A DNA stretch of 64,000 nucleotides from Gaertneriomyces semiglobifer (GCA_025558075.1 JAHLKF010000001.1:1736001-1800000); one strand, 5' to 3'; counted from the first letter of the stretch, positions 1 through 9,943 are shown. The notes: a model not told the origin generated them from the sequence alone. Translations and numbers: made by a program.

Positions 1-1347
1 ATCTTCACATCCAACGACGTCGTGGTTCTAACCGTCACACCGATCGTCTGCTACCTCACCTCCTCATCCAAGATCGATCCGACGCCATACCTCGTCATCT
101 CCTTCATCGCGGCCAACGTGGCGAGCATGACGCTCTACATCGGGAACCCGACGAATGTGATTGTGTGTGAGGCGTTTGGGATTGGTGGGGTGGAGTATAG
201 TGGATGGATGGTCCTTCCGACACTGGTGGGGACGTGTTTGGCGTTTGTGATGGGGTTTGTGGTGTTGAGGGGCCGGTTGAAGGGTAGGATTGATGTTCCG
301 GAGGATAGGACGGGGAGGTTTGCAGTGAGGGATCGGAGGGGGGCGGTGGTGGGGAGTGTGAGTTTGGTGGGGTGTTTGGTGTGCTTGATGTGTGTGCAGT
401 TGTGGGTGGATGTGGAGGTGTGGGTTGTCACATTGCCGTTTGTGGGAATTGTGGCGGGGCGAGATGTGTGGATGTGGGCGTGTTGGTGGGTGAAAGAAAG
501 AAAACGGGAGAAGGGAGCAGACGAAAAAGGTGGAAAGGGGTATGTGGAGATGATGAAGGTGGAAAGTGGAGAAGTGGTAGAATTAAACACAAACAGAGAC
601 AAGGATGCGCAACCACACAATGCAGAGAGTCTGGACAGTTTAGAGTCTTCGCAAAGCCAGGAGGATACCGATACCAACAACCTGTGCAGTGCAAGCAGTA
701 CGAACCCACTCACCTCTTCACCGCTTCTCACCCCACAACCACCCGCAACCGATGTTCTTCCGCACAACACCACATCCTCTACCAAACACACACCCTCACT
801 CCCCCGCATCCTCCGTCGCCTTCCCTACCCCCTCATCCCATTCGCCCTCGGCATGTTCACCCTCACCGAATCCCTCTCCCACACCGGCTTCGTCTCCATC
901 TTCGCCCGGTACCTCGCCCACACATCTCTCAGTGGCCACATGCTCCCCCTCCTCTACTTCACAGCCATCATCACAACGCTGGCATGCAACCTCATGAACA
1001 ACCTTCCCATGACCATTCTCTTTGTGCGCATCTTTGCTCACCCCGAATTCGGCAACACCATTCGTTATATCACAAATAATGACACTTTGGTTTCTGTTGA
1101 GGATCGGATATCCAACCTCCAACGCGCAGGCCTGTTCGCCCTCGTCATCGGGTCCAACCTCGGCGCTAACCTAACCTACATTGGCTCACTCGCTGGACTC
1201 ATGTTCAACGATCTCCTCAAATCTCATGGTGTCACCATCCGTCAGTGGGATTTCTTTCGGTGGTGTTTAGGTGTGACACCCGTGGTGTTGGTGGGGATGG
1301 TGAGCGTGTTAGCAGGAGAGTTGGTGGGAAGGGGGTACAATACTTAA
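1..1347 (+). CDS. ArsB/NhaD-type ion transporter, 5'-truncated by window
   Basis: The frame is open from base 1, so the start lies outside the window. The visible 448 residues begin with IFTSNDVVVLTVTPIVCYL, which fits the re-entrant SND/TP motif of the ArsB/NhaD/CitMHS ion transporter superfamily (known family feature). A second such stretch follows at about residues 45-60 (TLYIGNPTNVIV). A hydrophilic loop rich in charged residues, Ser and Thr (about residues 165-260) separates two membrane halves. The second half has the matching motif ACNLMNNLPMTI and later GSNLGANLTYIGSLAG. Two inverted halves are expected for this fold. The substrate (arsenite, sodium/proton, or a dicarboxylate) cannot be read from sequence. 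The gene converges on the next gene. Confidence 0.75.
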   Translation: MFTSNDVVVLTVTPIVCYLTSSSKIDPTPYLVISFIAANVASMTLYIGNPTNVIVCEAFGIGGVEYSGWMVLPTLVGTCLAFVMGFVVLRGRLKGRIDVPEDRTGRFAVRDRRGAVVGSVSLVGCLVCLMCVQLWVDVEVWVVTLPFVGIVAGRDVWMWACWWVKERKREKGADEKGGKGYVEMMKVESGEVVELNTNRDKDAQPHNAESLDSLESSQSQEDTDTNNLCSASSTNPLTSSPLLTPQPPATDVLPHNTTSSTKHTPSLPRILRRLPYPLIPFALGMFTLTESLSHTGFVSIFARYLAHTSLSGHMLPLLYFTAIITTLACNLMNNLPMTILFVRIFAHPEFGNTIRYITNNDTLVSVEDRISNLQRAGLFALVIGSNLGANLTYIGSLAGLMFNDLLKSHGVTIRQWDFFRWCLGVTPVVLVGMVSVLAGELVGRGYNT

Positions 1348-2067
1348 ACCAAAATACCCAAATACTTCAGTAGAGTGAGAAAGAATGTGATAGAGAGAGA
1401 GAGAAAATGAACCTATGTGATGTATATATTCTCACTCCTCGCTACCTAAGCCCTCTATAAGAAAAAAAAGATCCGTACACACTCTCCCTAAAAATCACAT
1501 ATATAATACAAAAGAAGAGTAACCCTCACCGTCGAAGAAGAACCCAAACACACAATTATGAAGTATAAGAAAAAACACATATCCTCCCGTACGTAAATGG
1601 AAGGGTGCGTTTTCCAAAACGGGTGCCGGCCCCAGTATAAGAAAAAATAGGAATGAATAATAACTCCTCGGTTTCTCTCTCACATCGACAAACGTGAGAA
1701 AACAAGGATTCGTAGAGGTAGTAATAAGCTGCGGCAGTGGTGGTGTAAAATAGTACGTCGTCGTCGTTGTCGCGAGCGCGTGTGCTTGCGTGTTCGTGCG
1801 TGTGCGTGTGCGTGTGCGTCGGTGTGTGGCTGCGTAAGTAATGTAACCCGTCTGTCGGTCTATCCAAAGTCCTTCGTCCGGTCAAGTAAAAAAACATATT
1901 CCAAACCAAAAAAAAGGAGAGACCAGACGATCGGAAGACTGAGAGAGACGGACAGGATATGTCAATTAATCCAGTTCCAACCGTCTCTGCCCTCCTTTGG
2001 CACGTTCCATCTCCGATTCCTTTCGTGTCACCACTATAAAACAAATAAAACAAAAAAAAACCAACAT
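1348..2067. other. intergenic, convergent 3' ends
   Basis: About 720 bp between two convergent stop codons. It is A-rich with many short oligo-A runs and a GT/GC-alternating stretch at about 1770-1830. No convincing gene was seen. Poly(A) signals of both neighbours probably lie here. Confidence 0.5.
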
Positions 2068-3822
2068 TCAGTAAACACTCATCACATCCAAAAAACAAAG
2101 CAAAAAAAAATACCCACCCATCTCACTCAATCCTCTCGTAAAATCTCTCAAACACGCCACACCCACCACCACGGTGACCAAATTCAACACCAACTGTATC
2201 CCCGCAAAACTAGTCAGCCATATCCGCGTCATGGCAAAAGAAGTTTTCGTCTGCGCAACCACAATGGCGTACACGACTGCGACAATCGTTGTTGAGATCA
2301 CGACCAAAAAGCCATACATCATTTTGCGATTGGCGTACCGCACGGCGTACCAACCAATGATGTAGTAGGTCACCGCAGCGAGTGCTAGGACGATCAAGGC
2401 TGGCAAGACAATCTCGGCTCGAAACGGGTCCGTGTGGAACGCGGAACAGTCTTGCGATGTACCGTCCAAGGAGACGCAGCGTTGTTTTGACGAGTAGGCG
2501 TAGGCACAGGCCATTTGAGCGACAATGCCGATGGAAAAGTAAATGTTGAGCTTGAGGAAAAGGATAAAGAGATGGTAGCGGCGCATCATTTCACGTTTCT
2601 GGATGGAGGCGCCGAGTTCCTTGTAAATATCCCAACCGTACTCGCGATAGACTTTCCAGGCAACCCACGAGGAGACGATGAGCATGACGCACATGAGGCC
2701 GATGATGGCGTGTTGAAAGGGCAACGAGTTGTCGAGGTGCTGTAGGGCCAAATCGACGTGCTGAACAGAGAGGGAAGGGATAGAAGGGTCCAAAAGGTTG
2801 ACGGTTTGGTTCTTGAGGTTGCCGGCGTCCCAGACGGGGATGCTACTCGCGGTACGCTGGTTGACACCCCACGGGACAAGGTGTTTGCAGGTTGGCATTG
2901 TGAGGTAGGTGTCGTAGTACCGCATGGTAGCGGCTTCCTGATCCGCCCAACGAACGTGTTTGATCCACCACTCGGGGCACTCGCGGAGGTCTCTGATTTG
3001 ACGGGTCTGGATGATGGCGTAGGCAAAGGAGGCGGCGTTGAAGAAAAAGACGGCGAGGGTTTGAGGAGCGTTCATTTTTCGCGAGGCTTCCCAGGTGAGG
3101 ACGGCCTGAAAGAGCATGGCAAAGACAAAGAGGGTAAAGTAAACGAGGACAAAGGGAGAAGCGAGACTGTCCGCGTACGCATTTTTGAAGAAATTGTCTA
3201 CGTGAGCGAGGAGAGCGAATTCGAGTGCAGAGATGATGATGGCTTGGAGACAGGCCAGACCGACAGCGATTTTAGGCCATGATTTTGGCGCAGCGAGATG
3301 AGAGGTGATGGTTCTGGTAAGGTTTGCGGAAGAATTGACGGTGGTGCTGGAGGTCTGTCCTCGCTGTGGTGGTGGTGGTCGATTTTCATCGATGCTGCGT
3401 TGTTCGGTAGTGGTTCGTCTGATATTCGGGTCCTCGCCTTTTTGTTGTTGTTGTGAATGGCCGCGAGGTAGTTGTTCCTTGGGCGGTTGTGATGATGATG
3501 AGGGTAAGGGTGACGAGGGAGACGATGGGGATATTGGGGATACTGGGGAAGAGGGCTTGCGCCGAGGGTCTGAGCGCGACTCTGAGCGCGGCGGTAGAGG
3601 TGCCGCAGGACTCGGCAGAAATATCTGTTGATGTAGCGAGTAGCGCTGCTGTTGTGGTGATACTGGTGGTTGTGCGTATTGCTGTTGATGTTGTTGATAA
3701 TGATTCGGTGACAGTTGTGGTTGTTGTTGTTGGTGATGCGGTGAGAGTTGACCTGGTGATTGTGGTGGTGGATGCCTGAGGGACGGGAGCAGCAGTGGCG
3801 GTTGCTGCTGCTGCTGCTGCAT
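2068..3822 (-). CDS. UPF0658-type Golgi membrane protein
   Basis: The single open frame encodes 584 residues. I place the start at the ATG at 3822, because the open frame upstream of it contains no other ATG. The first ~170 residues are low complexity (Gln, Pro and Ser runs) and likely disordered. The rest holds about seven hydrophobic segments. The family signature is the stretch around VAWKVYREYGWDIYKELG followed by MMRRYHLFILFLKLNIYF, which resembles the fungal UPF0658 Golgi membrane proteins (recognised from memory, not searched). The molecular role of that family is unknown. The N-terminal Gln/Pro extension is longer than I would expect for the family. A CT microsatellite sits in the likely 5' UTR. 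Confidence 0.65.
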   Translation of the reverse strand: MQQQQQQPPLLLPSLRHPPPQSPGQLSPHHQQQQPQLSPNHYQQHQQQYAQPPVSPQQQRYSLHQQIFLPSPAAPLPPRSESRSDPRRKPSSPVSPISPSSPSSPLPSSSSQPPKEQLPRGHSQQQQKGEDPNIRRTTTEQRSIDENRPPPPQRGQTSSTTVNSSANLTRTITSHLAAPKSWPKIAVGLACLQAIIISALEFALLAHVDNFFKNAYADSLASPFVLVYFTLFVFAMLFQAVLTWEASRKMNAPQTLAVFFFNAASFAYAIIQTRQIRDLRECPEWWIKHVRWADQEAATMRYYDTYLTMPTCKHLVPWGVNQRTASSIPVWDAGNLKNQTVNLLDPSIPSLSVQHVDLALQHLDNSLPFQHAIIGLMCVMLIVSSWVAWKVYREYGWDIYKELGASIQKREMMRRYHLFILFLKLNIYFSIGIVAQMACAYAYSSKQRCVSLDGTSQDCSAFHTDPFRAEIVLPALIVLALAAVTYYIIGWYAVRYANRKMMYGFLVVISTTIVAVVYAIVVAQTKTSFAMTRIWLTSFAGIQLVLNLVTVVVGVACLRDFTRGLSEMGGYFFLLCFLDVMSVY

Positions 3823-3845
3823 CGTGCTTGTGCTATCCGTCAATG

Positions 3846-3847
<2 letters not shown>

Positions 3848-3878
<31 letters not shown>
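3848..3878. repeat. (CT)n microsatellite
   Basis: About 15 CT units lie directly upstream of the start of the minus-strand UPF0658-type gene, so they read as (GA)n or (AG)n in its 5' leader. A shorter CT run follows at about 3892-3902. Confidence 0.9.
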
Positions 3879-3880
<2 letters not shown>

Positions 3881-4271
3881 TGTCTATGCTTTCTCTCTCT
3901 CCACCTTCTCTCCTACCAATATCCTACTCGCCACCTATCTATGATATATCGTTTGCCACATGCAATCCCATATTTAGCGCCCCATCCGCAAACCCTAACA
4001 CCACTCATAATAACTCATAATTAAACACCCGCGCCGCCCTTTTTGCGCTGTTAATAATGACACGGCGTATCTATTCGCCGTGTTACTTAGTTAGTGTTAT
4101 CGATACTGGAGTGTATCCATTATGACACATGGCAATCGGCGCTGTCAAATTCATCCTCGTATCGCCATGGCCATGCCTTCCTTTTTCTTTGACAGCTACA
4201 GGTCCTTCGATCCTGACAGCTGAGAGGGCAGAGGGCAGGTGTGAATGACCCATTGCATACTCCTCTTTGTG

Positions 4272-4532
4272 GGGAACTCCCTGACAACATACAACCGTTG
4301 TATGTCGTCGGGGAGTTCTCAGTGGATGCACGTCGGTTCGCCCAACGCCCAGAAAGTAGTTCAACTGGAACGAAGCCTAACCTTCCTACTTTCTGGCGGT
4401 AAAAAGATGGATGCGAGGGAGCATTCCGTACCGTCATGGGGTCAGTTGATCAATGCTACACTGAATTGATGGGATGGCTCGAGATATATCTTGGTGGGAG
4501 AAGAAAGAAGGTCAATTCAGTGTAGCATTGAT
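4272..4532. repeat. cluster of three long inverted repeats (stem-loops)
   Basis: Three palindromic structures lie within 260 bp. The first is 4272-4294 with 4298-4320, a 23-bp stem with three mismatches and a 3-nt loop. The second is 4346-4359 with 4386-4398, about 13 bp. The third is 4449-4469 with 4512-4532, a perfect 21-bp stem with a 42-nt loop. No open frame accompanies them. They could be a foldback/MITE remnant, an RNA hairpin source, or a composite of solo repeats. The function is unknown. Confidence 0.7.
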
Positions 4533-5135
4533 TGGGCGGTCAAGATCAATACGCCATGTTTTGGAAAGATTCTGATGAGAGACACCTCCCCGCGAACACA
4601 TTGATCTGATGAGAAAATGGGGCGAGACAGATCAGGCTCAATTACACAGTTCAGTGGGTTAAGGAGTGAACAGAGGGCCTTCAAACTCCGAAAGACAATC
4701 AAGAAAGACTTGGTAAGTCAGTATTACTCGCCCCGATATGCTTGGCACAACGACGGTGGCGGTAATGGATCCATCCAACAACACAATCTACGGTAGGAAG
4801 ATGCAAGGAGACTCCTCGAAGTACTACTACGCGACTGACCTGTTCTTCGTAAATGACGACGGTTTTGACGACGAAGGTTCCCTTTCAAAGGTAGCAAAAT
4901 CCCTTAGCTTTTAATAATTTAATGAGTGTCCTGTCGGACCAGGTTCACGCATCCATAGAACAGTATGTTTTACATGTTGCCGAGGTACGATCAAAGCTCA
5001 TCAACCCATCACTGTATCAGTTCTGATTGAATGCGCAATTGGATACAGGAGAAGTTGCAGTTGGGCAACCAAGTAAGCTCACTCATAAAAGCATACGGGA
5101 GTGGGTACAAAATTCATAAGCGTTCAACAAAGATT
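4533..5135. other. intergenic, nothing recognised
   Basis: About 600 bp without a convincing open frame or repeat. It separates the stem-loop cluster from the truncated nuclease-like copy. Confidence 0.4.
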
Positions 5136-5803
5136 TCAACAAATCCACATGACTGAGCCAGCGCTGAAAATGCGCTCGAGGGCGAAGAACGCGAACGCAA
5201 GGCTTTCGACAATGACCTTCCGCTCACTATCTTGCGGAATAATCTTTCCCCCACAAGAAGTGAGGTTCGCGCTAAATTTCGTAAAGGTGAGGGAACCATT
5301 CGCATGCTTGTTTGTATAACACCCATTTCACTTACTAATGAACAAAGTATTCCAGTACATACCCCAGAAAGTCGCGATGCCTCTTATCTTGTGGAAAAGA
5401 AATGGAGTTGGCGCTTTGGACAACGAACTTCCCTTGCTATTTGGACAGGCAGGGGCGGCCAGACTCCGTCGACAAAGTTTTCCAAACACTAAATAGCATT
5501 ATGAGCAGAAAATCCCAGAGACGGAAGAACACGCGATAAAGTTACCTCACAGGGTTCGTCCAGCAAGCGTTGCATGTGCGTGGACCAACCTTGCACGTGC
5601 GTCGCAAACCGCACATTCAAAGGCCTTCAAAACCGCGGAGGCCAAACCCAAGAGGCTTGCATGGAGTGTTGTTGCTGTTGTTGGTGGTGGAGCTCTGGGT
5701 GGTCGACCTTGTGGGGGAATCCGCTCCCAGATTGCGCAGCGGCCACTTGATTTTCAACTTGACACTCTTTGTCGGCGCATGCTTTTTTTGAGTGGGATTT
5801 TAA
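5136..5803 (-). pseudogene. truncated, frameshifted copy of nuclease-like gene
   Basis: This is a diverged duplicate of the gene at 7624-8972. Both share the amino-terminal stretch VKLKIKWPLRNLGADSPT, a conserved intron boundary (gtaactttatcgcg), the peptide HRDFLGYVLEYFVH, and a further exon starting NLTSCGGKIIPQDSERK. This copy carries a net insertion in the first exon (near 5625-5645) and a net 4-nt difference in the second exon (near 5410-5450), both of which break the frame. It then loses homology near 5150, just before the catalytic half, and runs into a stop at 5136-5138. The whole putative nuclease domain is absent. I call it a pseudogene; exon edges are by alignment with the intact copy. 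Confidence 0.65.
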
Positions 5804-5975
5804 TTTAAGTGCTGGTTAAATTCCAATCATAGCATTCCGTTGGACGTTCTTGGGAGGTAAAGTAGGCATTCCTCCCTCGTACTTTCACTAATGTGAAATG
5901 TCAAGTGGGGTCCCATGCTTTGTTTGTCCTAGTGTGTCAGGTGCACGATGGTATGAGACCGTCGAATTTCGTGAT
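5804..5975. repeat. non-coding part of a duplicated segment (copy 1)
   Basis: This stretch matches 8973-9174 with small differences. Shared blocks include the run around cactaatgtgaaatgtcaag and the run ending in gcacgatggtat. The duplication therefore includes the region 5' of the nuclease-like genes and not only the coding part. Similarity stops abruptly near 5975 and 9174. Confidence 0.75.
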
Positions 5976-6388
5976 CTGTAACGTCTCGAACTGTTTCGCC
6001 GGGTTTTCTCCCACCTCCGGGAGGAGTTTACCACTAAAGTAATCAAGATGGGTTTAAACAGAGGCCCAGTGCCAGGATGATCGTACGTTGATCCGCTCGC
6101 CCAAGGTGTTGAGGGTTTTGCTTCATCAAGCGTTATAAACGCACCCATATTCCCATGCGAATGATTTAAGCATGATACTTATACTGAGTCGGAGGTTGAT
6201 TCAACAGATGCCAGTCTTCCGAATTTTAGAACGTCTCTTCATTGCTGTAGAAAAATATGCGAAAGCTGCACGTGTCCATGTAAGTATCAAGAGTTAAAGT
6301 AGCAATGTTCTCAACAAAAATGAACTTGCCTCAAGCATCTCAACAGACGCTTACAGGGCCAGGGCGATGACTAGAACATGATCAATGA
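5976..6388. other. intergenic, nothing recognised
   Basis: About 410 bp between the duplicated segment and the minisatellite. An open minus-strand frame at 5888-6148 has no recognisable features. Confidence 0.4.
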
Positions 6389-7163
6389 CACAGCGTGCAG
6401 ATGCACAAGATTTCCGGATGCGTTGATGCTTTGAAACAGCGTGCTAAGTGCACAAAGTTTCCGAGTGTTTTGGTGCTTTGAAACAGCGTGCTAAGTGCAC
6501 AAAGTTTCAGAGTGTTTTGGTGCTTTGAAACAGCGTGCTAAGTGCACAAAGTTTCCGAGTGTTTTGATGCTTTGAAACAGCGTGCTAAGTGCACAAAGTT
6601 TCCAGGTGTGGGTGCTTTGAACCAGCGTGCAGATGCACAAAGTTTCTGGGTGTGTTGGTGCTTTGAAACAGCGTGCTAAGCGCACAAAGTTTCCGGGTGT
6701 GTTGGTGCTTTGAAACAGCGTGCTAATGCACAAAGTTTCCAGGTACATGGGTGCTTTGAACCAGCGTGCAGATGCACAAAGTTTCTGGGTGTGTTGGTGC
6801 TTTGAAACAGCGTGCTAAGCGCACAAAGTTTCCGGGTGTGTTGGTGCTTTGAAACAGCGTGCTAATGCACAAAGTTTCCAGGTACATGGGTGCTTTGAAC
6901 CAGCGTGCAGATGCACAAAGTTTCCAGGTGTGTGGGTGCTTTGAAACAGCGTGCTAAGTGCACAAAGTTTCCAGGTGTGGGTGCTTTGAACCAGCGTGCA
7001 GATGCACAAAGTTTCTGGGTGTGTTGGTGCTTTGAAACAGCGTGCTAAGCGCACAAAGTTTCCAGGTGTGTTGGTGCTTTGAAACAGCGTGCAAATGCAC
7101 AACGTTTCCAGGTGTAGGTGCTTTGAAACAGCGTGCTGAGTGCACAAAGTTTCCGGGTGGTTT
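6389..7163. repeat. 46-bp minisatellite with 139-bp higher-order unit
   Basis: About 16 head-to-tail units of roughly 46-48 bp lie here, each built on gtgctttgaaacagcgtgct followed by an aagtgcacaaagtttcc-type block. A variant unit starting gtgctttgaaccagcgtgca recurs at 6612, 6751 and 6890, exactly 139 bp apart, which defines a three-unit higher-order repeat. Each unit holds an internal gtgcac-type palindrome. Minus-strand frames stay open across the array because the unit is not a multiple of three and lacks stops. I regard that as a by-product and not a gene. Confidence 0.92.
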
Positions 7164-7623
7164 GTCTGAAAAAGATTGCAAACCCAAGTTAGAAGCTGAC
7201 ATTGTTGAACAGATAGTAAATAGCAGAGCACTCACAAAGCGTAACCATGCCAAGGAGTGTGCACAGGCATTCAAGGTATGCAGCATTCACAGTCGCCAAA
7301 CTACGGCCACTTTGAGAGCAGCAATAGGCCGGTCAATACAAAGAGTAACAATAACGGACATGATTCCTGAGCTCCTACCTAGCGTTGATCCACTGTGGTG
7401 AAGTCCATGCTGCGTAACATGCCTCTACAGCAGGGACAATCCAGGATGGTCTCCAGATCGACTGTCGGGCCTACTTGTTGTGGTCCGAGAGTTAGGGTTA
7501 ACGTAATAACCACGTACTGCAACATATTGGTTATCGATATCATCAATTACTTGGGGAGCTCGCGCGACGATATTATTAGGTGGCAGTTATTACATGCACA
7601 TATACGACGACCACACCTCAAGG
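7164..7623. other. intergenic, nothing recognised
   Basis: About 460 bp. A plus-strand frame (7170-7401) is open but unrecognised. A single gttagggtta at about 7490-7500 is too short to be a telomeric repeat. Confidence 0.35.
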
Positions 7624-8972
7624 TCAGTGTCGTCTGGTAGCCAATCTCGCACCGTACAGCCTGGAGTATGACTTGTCTGCTGCAGAGACAAGAGCTTTTG
7701 TTCTGCCCGCTGCATATCTTGTACGAATCTCTGAGCAAAAACCGGATATTAAGTTTCGCTCCACAGCCTGGGCAGGAAACAACATCAAACGAACCTGCAG
7801 CATCCATCCAAAAACAAGCTGGGACTTCACTTGATGAATTTCACTTCTGCCGAAAGGGACCTCGAACGAAAATACCTCTTCGATTTCGATGATTTGTGGT
7901 CCTATTCACGGAGGGGTGAGCATGAGATTCAATTTTTCCGAGAATGCACTGTTCATACCTGTTAGCCGGTATGACAGGACTGTCAACCGAGTGGTGATTA
8001 CCTGCACCGTCAGGACTTTCAGCTCTGCTGCCAGAGCAGCGGGCGCGGAAGCAAATCGACGAAGCTGCCCTCGCAGCAGCTTCTTCGCTTCCGTCTCCAG
8101 CTTGCGAGCATCGTTCTGTGGATGCACACTAGTCTCTGGTGTGGTAGGTGGGCCTGAGACCTCCATCAACACAACATCTCCGCTAGCCCCGACCACCACA
8201 ATGTCGAAGTTCCGGTCCTCGTTGACCGCTTTCAGCGCACTGGTATCCGTAAAGAACTCGGTGGCATCGTCGCTGGTGGTAAGGCTTGCCTGGGCTCTGA
8301 AGTTGGCCCCCTTCACGGTTACCGACTTTCGCTCAATCCATTTTACTGAGCCAGCGTTGAATATGCGCTCGAGCGCGAAGAATGTGAACCCCAGGCTTTC
8401 CACAAGAAACTTCCGCTCGCTATCTTGCGGAATGATCTTTCCTCCACAAGAAGTGAGGTTGGAGCTAATTCGTAAGGTAAGGAGCCATTCGCATGATTGT
8501 ATAACACCCATTTCACTCACAAATGTACAAAGTACTCCAGTACATAACCCAGAAAGTCGCGGTGCTTCTTATCCTGTGGAAAGGAATTGGAGCTGGCGCT
8601 TTGAACAACTACCCTTGCCATTTGGACAGGCAGGGGCGGCCAGACTCCGTCGGAAAAGTTTTCCAAGCACTAGTAAGACTTTATGAGCAGATAATCCCAG
8701 AGACAGAAAAAAAACGCGATAAAGTTACCTCGCAGGCTTCGTCCAGCAAGCGTTGCATGTGCGTGGACCAATCTTGCACATGCGTCGCTAACCGCACGTT
8801 CGAAGGCTTTCGAAACCGCGGAGCCAACCCAAGAGGTTTGCATGGCGTGTTGTTGTTATTGCTGTTGATGGTGGTGGAGCTCTGGGTGGTTGACCTTGTG
8901 GGCGAATCCGCTCCCAGATTGCGCAGCGGCCATTTGATCTTCAGCTTGACACTCTTTGTTGGCGCAGCTTTT
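7624..8972 (-). CDS. PD-(D/E)XK nuclease-like / Crinkler-like protein (5' end unresolved)
   Basis: Four exons fit in frame: up to 8972..8729, then 8669..8521, 8464..7959 and 7901..7624. The protein starts with a basic, Ser/Thr/Asn-rich segment (VKLKIKWPLRNLGADSP). It continues through DFLGYVLEYFVH to a globular part with NFDIVVVGASGDVVLMEVSG (Asp at 8203-8205, Glu at 8161-8163). Next comes HPQNDARKLETEAKKLL, then a helical tail. The D...E-x-S...K arrangement resembles PD-(D/E)XK restriction-like folds found in C-terminal parts of Crinkler effectors and related fungal proteins; that assignment is inference. No start ATG is visible in the first exon, and a cag acceptor at 8973 suggests an upstream exon. 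A truncated duplicate lies at 5136-5803. The gene sits in a repeat-rich island, as expected for such families. Confidence 0.5.
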
Positions 8973-9174
8973 CTGAAACGTATTTTAATATAGGTGCTTC
9001 GATGGTCAAATCATCCAATCATAGCATCCTCACCGGAAAAATGGGACCTCCGTTGGACGTTCTTGGGAGGTAAGTAGGCATGCCTCCCACGTGCTTTCAC
9101 TAATGTGAAATGTCAAGTTTGGCCCCAAGCTTTGTCCCAGTGTGCGGGTGCACGATGGTATCAGACCGTCGAAA
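8973..9174. repeat. non-coding part of a duplicated segment (copy 2)
   Basis: This matches 5804-5975. Downstream at about 9210-9245 the plus strand reads YINFGRAF, which faintly recalls the DFG loop of protein kinases and resembles a stretch at about 26785-26820 (IQVIDFGRA). The kinase link is weak. Confidence 0.7.
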
Positions 9175-9352
9175 CTGCTATGCATGAATGCAGCGATCTC
9201 ATCGAGGTACATCAACTTCGGACGAGCATTCCAACTGACAAGGATTGGTAGGTGGTCTATAGCATTGTGACTAACGTGCACAACGTCAATGGCTTTAGAA
9301 TAGTGCCGCTAGCACAGTCGCATGACCGATTCAAGGACGGCTTTCTGAATAC

Positions 9353-9943
9353 TCACCAAGAAGAGGAAGACTGATATGACCATGATGTTCCTACCTTGTA
9401 TGCAGGGTTGTGGCTGGAGCGGTCATCATTATTAGGAAGTGCCGGAACGGCAGGGATTTTGAAGGTAGGTTGTGTTGGAGGAGTTGACGAAATCTCAAGA
9501 GAGACAGCAAGTCGTGGAGGTGGAGGTGGAGGTGGCTGTGGAAGTGTAGCGTGGGCAGCTGTTTGGGATGGCGAGCATGATTGGCGATTTTGGTCATCAT
9601 GGGAACGATGTAGGCCCCGCGTGTGACGGCGGGTTGGAGAACGAGAACGGTACTCGTCACGACTGGTTCGTGAACGATGTGGGTTCTGCACCCTGTGGCG
9701 GGTCCGAGAACGATGCGACTGGTGACGGTCTCGCTCGTTAGGACGAGGCAAGGAAGGAGAACGAGAGCGTCGCGGGTAGGAGCGATTGGTTCGAGAACTA
9801 TGGGAGCGATGTGGGTGCGGCTGGTGACGGTCCCGCTCGTTACGACGAGGAAAAGACGGAGAAGGAGAGCGTCGCGAGTGGGAGCGACCGGTTGGAGAAC
9901 GGGACAAGCGGTGATGGCGCTGGGAACTGGTGCGGGAAGTCAT
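9353..9943 (-). CDS. RS-rich protein, hypothetical
   Basis: The single frame encodes 196 residues from the ATG at 9943. The upstream codons of the open frame contain no ATG. Roughly the first 120 residues are dominated by Arg, Ser, His and Pro with many RS, SR and SP dipeptides, typical of RS domains in splicing-related proteins. Two similar blocks of about 37 residues, each holding an NERDRHQ motif, suggest an internal duplication. After a run of eight prolines comes a Pro/Thr-rich tail. No RRM or zinc finger is visible, so it is not an ordinary SR splicing factor. The 3' end could be spliced further. It lies inside the repeat-rich island between two minisatellites. Function is unknown. Confidence 0.45.
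   Translation of the reverse strand: MTSRTSSQRHHRLSRSPTGRSHSRRSPSPSFPRRNERDRHQPHPHRSHSSRTNRSYPRRSRSPSLPRPNERDRHQSHRSRTRHRVQNPHRSRTSRDEYRSRSPTRRHTRGLHRSHDDQNRQSCSPSQTAAHATLPQPPPPPPPRLAVSLEISSTPPTQPTFKIPAVPALPNNDDRSSHNPAYKVGTSWSYQSSSSW

Noticed and set aside
135..1122. Several long frames antisense to or out of frame with the first gene
   Set aside because: They overlap the transporter completely and have compositions (His/Pro/Thr-rich) typical of shadow frames.
6389..7163. CRISPR-like array
   Set aside because: Units are contiguous with no spacers, and the genome is eukaryotic.
6491..7286. Minus-strand frames over the minisatellite giving repeats such as ETLCICTLVQSTHTWKLC
   Set aside because: Unit length of about 46 bp is not a multiple of three, the frames only stay open because the unit lacks stops, and no start, intron or domain supports a gene.
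7042..7401. Plus-strand frame with EADIVEQIVNSRALTKRNHAK as a possible transposase
   Set aside because: No catalytic motif or terminal repeats, and the first 50 codons are minisatellite.
7485..7505. Telomere-like gttagggtta here and at 13130-13145
   Set aside because: Only one or one and a half units, no array.
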